Positions 5,429 to 9,630 of a stretch of DNA of 9,630 nt are shown piece by piece. Origin of the DNA: Bacillus sp. (in: firmicutes) (lineage in GTDB: Bacteria; Bacillota; Bacilli; Bacillales; Cytobacillaceae). The notes under the pieces were generated by a model. It ran no database searches, was not told the DNA's origin, and saw only the letters and a list, made by a program, of their open reading frames with translations. Both the position numbers and the translations under genes were made by a program. The DNA lies in NCBI GenBank assembly GCA_003457145.1, contig DMSR01000225.1, forward strand, positions 163 to 9,792, given 5' to 3'. Positions within the stretch are counted from its first letter, which is position 1. Every line of letters begins with the position of its first letter.

Positions 5429-7245
5429 CATGCATAGGATTTCTCTAATTCATCGATCAGCGACCCTACATAATCGACTGCCTTTCGGACAGGTTCTGGT
5501 GTCGACATGTCGAGTCCGGCATGCTTCAATAATTCAAGCGGCTTCATCGTTCCGCCGGCACGGAGCACTTCAAGCCAGCGGTCGACAGCTGGCTGCCCTT
5601 CTCCCTGAATCATCTGGGCGACTGCAGTTGATGCAGTCAAGCCTGCAGAGTATGTGTAAGGATACAGTCCCATATAGTAATGTGGCTGTCGCATCCATGT
5701 AAGGCTGGCTCCTTCATCGATCTCAACCGTGTCACCCCAAAAGCCAGAAAGAACATCAGATTTAAGCTCGGTCAGTGTTTTCGCTGTGAGAGCTTTGCCA
5801 TTTTCAGCCTGAGTATAGACCCTTCGCTGGTATTCTGCTTCAAGAAGGTGCGTAACAAAGTTGTGGTAATAGGTTCCAAGCAGCTGGAGAATGACCCAGC
5901 GGCGCATTTGTTTATCATCCTTATTCTCATGAAGGAGGTGCTGGGCCAAGAGCATTTCATTCATTGTTGATGGGGCTTCGATGAAGTACATCGAAGGACG
6001 GACATTCATGATTCGCTGATTTTCATTTGCTAAATAGAAGTGTCCCGCATGGCCGAATTCATGGGCCAATGTAAAGCACCCGCGCATATTGTCTGCCCAT
6101 GTGATCAGGATGTAAGGGTGCGACCCGTAGGGACTCGAGCAGAAGGCCCCGGTTGATTTACCAATATTATCTGCAAGGTCTACCCATCTCTCCGCAAATC
6201 CCTTTTCAATCATTTCACTGTATTCCGGCCCCATCACCTTCAAGGATGCCTTAATGACTTCTCCTGCTTCCTCATAGGTGATTTTCGGATCGAAATCAGG
6301 ATCTAAAGGCGCTTTTAAATCGCAGAAACGCAATTCATCCAGCCCCAGCACTTTCTTTTTCAATTGAGCAAAGCGGCGCATATGCGGAGCTAGTTCATTA
6401 TAAATAATATCGATTTGGTTATTGTACATTTCCGGTGTTACTTGCTGTGGTTCTAATAGCATATGAGTCACAGACTGATAGTTTCGCAAGCGGGCAAGGG
6501 TCACCTGCTTTTTGACTTCTGTGGAATAAGTAGCGGCAATTGTGTTTTTATATTGTTTTAAAGTTGAAACGAATGACTCATAGGCTTTTCTTCGTATATT
6601 CGTATCAGGTGAAAACTCATAACGGCTTTCAAACAAGGCAAAAGATACCGGCAGCTCGTTCTCTTCCTCATCCAGGATTGAGTCAAACTGCATATCCGCA
6701 AGCTTTGCCATTTCATAGGTTTTATAAGGTGCGGCATGCACTTCGCCAAGCGCTGCAAGCACTTCTTCCGTTTCGGATGAAAGTTTGTGTTTCTTCGTTT
6801 CCAGGAGCTCGAAAAGGGTTTTCCGGAAAGGTTCAAGTTCTGCTTCCTCCTTCAGAAACTTTTCAGCTGTTCCTTCCTCAAATTCCTGGATTTCCGAAGA
6901 AATGAAAGACAAGGCAGCAAAAGCCTTTGTGCTAATTGCAGAGACCTGAGCTGAATTTGCCTGGTTTGCCGGATCGGTGCCATCTGCTGATTGTTTCAAG
7001 CTGGCATATGTACGGGCTTTAACGAGTTTCATCATAAGCTCCTCCTGGGCTGCGAGGCATTCCAGTAATGCCTTTGGCCCAGTATGCAGAGTGCCTTTAT
7101 AACTCGCAAAAGTGGAGATGTCCTCTTCAATAGACTCTAATGCAGTCCCCCATGCTTGATCGGACAAAAATAAATCGTCAAGATTCCATGTTAAGTCCAC
7201 AGGAACTTCAGAGCGGACAAGACGTTTTTCAACTGTTTTATTCAT
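5428..7245 (-). CDS. pepF: Oligoendopeptidase F, M3-family zinc metallopeptidase
   Basis: A 605-residue cytoplasmic peptidase, close to the usual PepF length of about 600, that cleaves short peptides and recycles oligopeptides. The zinc site is clear: H395-E-F-G-H399 within A-H-E-F-G-H-A-G-H, with H395 and H399 as ligands, E396 as catalytic base, and E423 in F-I-E-A-P-S-T as the third ligand. The N-terminal helical region (about 15-200) is the M3 N-terminal domain that narrows access to the site. No signal peptide is present. The ATG at 7245 is preceded by AAGGAGGAGAT (7261-7251). The gene is transcribed from its own promoter and converges on the partition operon. The C-terminal region with Y-Y-M-G-L-Y-P-Y-T-Y-S-A-G-L is complete. 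It looks like a housekeeping gene, which supports a chromosomal location. Confidence 0.94.
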   Translation of the reverse strand: MNKTVEKRLVRSEVPVDLTWNLDDLFLSDQAWGTALESIEEDISTFASYKGTLHTGPKALLECLAAQEELMMKLVKARTYASLKQSADGTDPANQANSAQVSAISTKAFAALSFISSEIQEFEEGTAEKFLKEEAELEPFRKTLFELLETKKHKLSSETEEVLAALGEVHAAPYKTYEMAKLADMQFDSILDEEENELPVSFALFESRYEFSPDTNIRRKAYESFVSTLKQYKNTIAATYSTEVKKQVTLARLRNYQSVTHMLLEPQQVTPEMYNNQIDIIYNELAPHMRRFAQLKKKVLGLDELRFCDLKAPLDPDFDPKITYEEAGEVIKASLKVMGPEYSEMIEKGFAERWVDLADNIGKSTGAFCSSPYGSHPYILITWADNMRGCFTLAHEFGHAGHFYLANENQRIMNVRPSMYFIEAPSTMNEMLLAQHLLHENKDDKQMRRWVILQLLGTYYHNFVTHLLEAEYQRRVYTQAENGKALTAKTLTELKSDVLSGFWGDTVEIDEGASLTWMRQPHYYMGLYPYTYSAGLTASTAVAQMIQGEGQPAVDRWLEVLRAGGTMKPLELLKHAGLDMSTPEPVRKAVDYVGSLIDELEKSYA

Positions 7246-7270
7246 TCCTAATCTCCTCCTTGTTTAACCT

Positions 7271-7300
7271 AATATACTACGAAACTCGAAATATTGTCAG
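7271..7300 (-). promoter_or_regulatory. Probable pepF promoter
   Basis: On the minus strand a -35 CTGACA (7300-7295) and a -10 TATATT (7276-7271) are separated by 18 bases, each matching five of six consensus positions. Transcription would start near 7264, giving a leader of about 19 bases that includes the ribosome site. The rest of the gap up to 7440 shows nothing I recognise. Confidence 0.5.
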
Positions 7301-7437
7301 GTGATTAGTTGAAATATTTTAAATTTTTGTATAAAAAACGGAAAGGATACGTAAAAGCTAATATAACCTGGCAGGCCAATGAACTATCGAAACCCGTCAT
7401 TCTACCAGGGCAGTGTAGGACCGAACTAAACTAGGGG

Positions 7438-7476
7438 CAATAAAAAAGAGGATGGCAATTTATCTGCCATCCTCTT
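7438..7476 (-). terminator. Terminator after the MFS transporter gene
   Basis: Read on the minus strand, a perfect 12-bp stem (7476-7465 with 7457-7446) with a 7-base loop is followed by a T run (complement of the A run at 7447-7442). It starts seven bases after the MFS stop codon, so pepF downstream is a separate unit. Confidence 0.88.
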
Positions 7477-7482
7477 GTAAGC

Positions 7483-8655
7483 TTAAGAAGTACCTAATTG
7501 ATTAACCTTTGAACGGGTACGATATACCCGATATAAAATAAGGGCAATCAAGGATAAGACGATTCCTGAAATATACGGCAGGCCAATGGCGATGGAGAAC
7601 AGCCAACCGCCTAATGGCGGACCGATGATCCTGCCAAGCGAGTCGAAGGAAGAAAGAAGTCCAGTTGTGCTGCCGTGTCCCGCGGTTGACTTCTTCGTTA
7701 ACAAGGAGGAGACGCTTGGACGGATCAGTCCATTGCCGACTCCAAAGATTGTTAAGAAAATCGCCGCGGTTGCAAAGCCTTCAATCAACAGGATCAGTGC
7801 AAATCCAATCGCTGATATGATAATTCCAAGCTGGATGACATTGCCTTCACCAAATTTCTTAGTCAGTCTTCCTACCAATCCACCCTGGACAATCGCTCCT
7901 GCAAGTCCCATGATCATGAAAATATATCCTAGCTTCACAGCTCCTAGACCGGCCTTTTCTGCTGCAAAATAAGCAAAGGTTGCTTCCAGGCCGGAAAGGG
8001 ACAGGGAAACGAATAACTGCAGGATAAACAAGACGGAAACGGTACCGCTTAATGCCTTCAGCAAGGACTTTTTCTCCTTAGCCTGATTGCTGCGCTGCTC
8101 AGCGGACAATGATTCTTTCAGCACGAATGTTACAAGCAAAAAGGTAATAAGGGAGGTGGCGCCTGCCAAATAGAATGGTGTGCTCAGGCTTGTTTGAGAA
8201 AAAACGCCGCCAATCGCGGGCCCGAAAATAAAGCCAAGGCCGACGGCTGCTCCGATAATCCCCATTCCTTTGCCACGGTCCTCCTCTGAAGTTATATCTG
8301 CCACATAGGCCATGACTGTTGGCATATTAGCAGAGGATAAAAGGCCACCGATGATGCGGGCGCCAAAGAGCATCCAAAGCTCAGTAGAGATAGCCAAAAG
8401 GAAAAATGAAAGAGAAAGCCCAAGAATCCCGATCATAATGACCGGTTTCCTCCCGATCCTGTCAGAAATACGTCCCCATATTGGCGCAAAGAGAAGCTGC
8501 ATCAATGAATAAACAGCCATCAGCAATCCCAATTGAGTTGGTGTAGCACCGATATCCTCGGCATAAAAGGGCATGACCGGAATGATAATCCCAAATCCAA
8601 CCATTACAAGAAACATAACCAAAAATAAAATAGGCAAAGCCTTTTTAGTATCCAT
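7483..8655 (-). CDS. MFS drug efflux transporter, DHA1 (Bmr/NorA/Tet-like)
   Basis: A 390-residue major facilitator protein with about 12 membrane helices, probably a proton-coupled drug exporter of the DHA1 group. Motif A, G-R-I-S-D-R-I-G-R-K-P-V, lies at 61-72 in the loop between helices 2 and 3. A motif-B-like R-I-I-G-G lies at 100-104. Motif C, G-A-A-V-G-L-G-F-I-F-G-P-A-I-G-G (135-150), is the antiporter signature in helix 5. Length and N-terminal pattern (G-F-G-I-I-I-P-V-M-P) resemble Bmr, Blt and NorA. Substrates cannot be read from sequence. The ATG at 8655 has a modest ribosome site GGAGTG ten bases upstream. No regulator gene of the BmrR type is adjacent. It is divergent from the DUF2243-type gene. 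Confidence 0.9.
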   Translation of the reverse strand: MDTKKALPILFLVMFLVMVGFGIIIPVMPFYAEDIGATPTQLGLLMAVYSLMQLLFAPIWGRISDRIGRKPVIMIGILGLSLSFFLLAISTELWMLFGARIIGGLLSSANMPTVMAYVADITSEEDRGKGMGIIGAAVGLGFIFGPAIGGVFSQTSLSTPFYLAGATSLITFLLVTFVLKESLSAEQRSNQAKEKKSLLKALSGTVSVLFILQLFVSLSLSGLEATFAYFAAEKAGLGAVKLGYIFMIMGLAGAIVQGGLVGRLTKKFGEGNVIQLGIIISAIGFALILLIEGFATAAIFLTIFGVGNGLIRPSVSSLLTKKSTAGHGSTTGLLSSFDSLGRIIGPPLGGWLFSIAIGLPYISGIVLSLIALILYRVYRTRSKVNQLGTS

Positions 8656-8702
8656 TAATATATTTCACTCCAGTTTTTCAGCAATTCGACTAAATAAATA
8701 AA

Positions 8703-8711
8703 ATTATAACA
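8703..8711 (-). promoter_or_regulatory. Extended -10 promoter of the MFS gene
   Basis: The minus strand carries TGTTATAAT (8711-8703), a perfect extended -10. The -35 region 17 bases upstream (ATGTAT) is poor. Transcription would begin near 8696, about 40 bases before the start codon. Confidence 0.55.
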
Positions 8712-8833
8712 GAAACCATACAAGCATACATAAAAGTGAATCCAAAAAACAGGGTGGATGATGAAAATTATTCTTATTATTACTGTTTCAAACTTGAAAT
8801 CTCCGAAAAAGGTTAGCCAATGTCTAATAAGGA

Positions 8834-8860
8834 TATACTATTCAGAAGTTCTGAATAGTA
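8834..8860. promoter_or_regulatory. Perfect 25-bp palindrome over a -10 box, probable operator
   Basis: Bases 8836-8847 (TACTATTCAGAA) are the exact reverse complement of 8849-8860 around a single central G. TATACT (8834-8839), a plausible -10 for the downstream gene, overlaps the left arm; no good -35 is visible. The palindrome ends two bases before the AGGAGGGG ribosome site, so a bound dimer would cover the promoter and block expression. The TACTAT/ATAGTA arms loosely recall sites of YodB-type (MarR/DUF24) repressors, but that is a guess. As RNA it could form a 10-bp stem next to the ribosome site. Confidence 0.65.
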
Positions 8861-8877
8861 GCAGGAGGGGATTTAAA

Positions 8878-9345
8878 TTGACCGCAAAAATAAAAAGAAG
8901 CTTCATAAATATCGGTAGCATCGTTCTGGGATTTGGTTTTATGGGTGCGATGGACGGAGTTATCTTCCATCAATTATTGCAATGGCATAGCGTTGTAATG
9001 CAGGCAGATCGGGCTGGCCAAATTGTCAGCGACGGGGTTTTTCATTTTGGGGTTACAATTGCTTTGATTGTTGGCGGGGTCCTTTTATGGCTTGGTGGCA
9101 AACCATCGGATTTATCAAGGGGAATTCGCTTGCTAGTGGGTGGCTTTTTACTGGGAAGTGGCATTTTTAATATAGTTGAAGGGCTTATCAATCACCATCT
9201 CCTCCAAATTCACCGTGTAAAGCCAGGAGATCCAAATGCTCTCATGTATGATCTGGCGTTTCTGGCGATTGGTATACTGCTTGTTGTGATCGGCTTGCTA
9301 GTCAAACGAAGAGGGAAGGAAACAGACCATGTAGTAAGTACTTAA
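8878..9345 (+). CDS. DUF2243-type four-helix membrane protein
   Basis: A 155-residue integral membrane protein of unknown function. I chose the TTG at 8878 because AGGAGGGG (8863-8870) lies seven bases upstream. An in-frame ATG at 8758 would add 40 residues that do not look like protein and would run through the palindrome. Four membrane helices are expected (about 10-30, 56-73, 83-103, 124-142). The two halves repeat a motif: D26-G-V-I-F-H-Q-L-L-Q-W-H37-S-V and E101-G-L-I-N-H-H-L-L-Q-I-H112-R-V, pointing to an internal duplication with paired histidines near the membrane surface. H56 begins helix 2. These histidines could bind metal or heme, but no reaction is known to me. The gene is monocistronic as far as the window shows and is probably controlled through the upstream palindrome. 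Confidence 0.8.
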   Translation: MTAKIKRSFINIGSIVLGFGFMGAMDGVIFHQLLQWHSVVMQADRAGQIVSDGVFHFGVTIALIVGGVLLWLGGKPSDLSRGIRLLVGGFLLGSGIFNIVEGLINHHLLQIHRVKPGDPNALMYDLAFLAIGILLVVIGLLVKRRGKETDHVVST

Positions 9346-9374
9346 TAAGAATTCTTGTATAAGAGGGGATTAAG

Positions 9375-9557
9375 GTGTACAGAGTCAACCGTTTTATCGT
9401 GATTTTTTGATTTGTATCAATCATATTATTTCTTCATAATCAGAGTGGCCAATTAGGCATCACCGTATGAAATACGGTATATGAATCTGTTGAGATACCA
9501 GCAGGTCAGAACATTAAGGGGATAGTTAAAAAAGATCATTCAGGTCAAATAATGTGA
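9375..9557 (+). pseudogene. Possible dead small membrane or secreted protein gene
   Basis: A ribosome-site-like AGAGGGG (9362-9368) precedes a GTG at 9375. Reading from it gives a basic start and hydrophobic segment (M-Y-R-V-N-R-F-I-V-I-F, stop, F-V-S-I-I-L-F-L), then H-N-Q-S-G-Q-L-G-I-T-V, a second stop, and N-T-V-Y-E-S-V-E-I-P-A-G-Q-N-I-K-G-I-V-K before a final TGA at 9555-9557. The internal stops are TGA at 9408-9410 and 9468-9470. A terminator follows 11 bases after the last stop. The signal, start, protein-like sequence and terminator suggest a small gene of about 60 codons that has decayed. No family recognised. It may also be plain intergenic DNA. Confidence 0.35.
9462..9478. repeat. 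Short perfect inverted repeat
   Basis: ACCGTAT (9462-9468) and ATACGGT (9472-9478) pair perfectly around GAA. The site lies inside the putative dead gene and contains its second in-frame TGA. It could be a small operator or chance; nothing downstream in the window depends on it. Confidence 0.4.
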
Positions 9558-9568
9558 CGAATGAGGGT

Positions 9569-9594
9569 AAGGATGCTGGTAGGCATCCTTTTTT
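9569..9594 (+). terminator. Rho-independent terminator
   Basis: An 8-bp stem, AAGGATGC (9569-9576) with GCATCCTT (9583-9590), has a 6-base loop and is followed by a T run to 9594. It has a T tail only on the plus strand. It lies about 220 bases after the DUF2243-type stop codon and just after the putative dead gene, which suggests that something between them was once a transcription unit. Bases 9595-9630 show no feature. Confidence 0.78.
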
Positions 9595-9630
9595 CTTTAG
9601 AAAGATTCTTTTATTTCCTTTATTGTTTTT

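Noticed and set aside
5430..6905. Several plus-strand frames of 90-121 codons across pepF
   Set aside because: They lie opposite a clear M3 peptidase gene, lack ribosome sites and show no protein family pattern.
7367..7409. Interrupted hairpin CCTGG..AATGA / TCATT..CCAGG between pepF and the MFS gene
   Set aside because: Only two 5-bp blocks with an uneven internal loop and no T run; within chance expectation.
8758..8877. Longer N-terminus of the DUF2243-type protein from ATG 8758
   Set aside because: The extra 40 residues are unlike a membrane protein start, and the frame crosses the palindrome and ribosome site that serve the TTG at 8878.

Overview
The window looks like chromosomal DNA of a low-GC Gram-positive bacterium, most likely a Bacillaceae member. 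The evidence is strong AAGGAGG-type ribosome sites, some GTG and TTG starts, U-tailed hairpin terminators, a PepF-type oligopeptidase, and a decayed copy of a short GC-rich repeat that I recall from many Bacillus-group genomes. The species cannot be named from this sequence, and the chromosomal location is inferred from gene content.

Left part (1-2931): a TetR-family repressor gene (64-639) is followed on the same strand by an MMPL/RND-type membrane transporter (762-2873). The gap between them holds a good sigma-A promoter and two matching 22-bp inverted-repeat operators, so the transporter is probably repressed by TetR and induced by a ligand. A perfect 24-bp inverted repeat (1-24 / 77-100) brackets the tetR promoter and reaches into its coding region. 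A terminator follows the transporter.

Centre (2932-5428): a 720-base stretch without genes carries the decayed repeat (2966-3062) and then a dense array of 13 TGTWTACA-like motifs (3304-3483). The array starts at an extended -10 promoter. Directly downstream are a ParM/StbA-type actin-like ATPase (3595-4767) and a small basic/acidic adaptor (4782-5387) with a ribbon-helix-helix-like N-terminus and an acidic tail ending in a short hydrophobic helix. This is the full layout of a plasmid type II partition system (centromere, ParM, ParR), placed here between apparently ordinary chromosomal genes. It is the most interesting feature of the window. A bidirectional terminator closes it.

Right part (5428-9630): pepF (M3 zinc oligoendopeptidase) and a Bmr/NorA-like MFS drug transporter lie on the minus strand as separate units, each with its own promoter. 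The MFS gene has its own terminator. Divergent from the MFS gene is a four-helix DUF2243-type membrane protein with a TTG start, behind a perfect 25-bp palindrome that overlaps its likely -10 box. The last 285 bases hold what may be a dead small gene with two internal TGA stops, followed by a terminator.

The two transporters have separate control, and no single pathway links all the genes. The only clear functional modules are tetR-MMPL and centromere-parM-parR.
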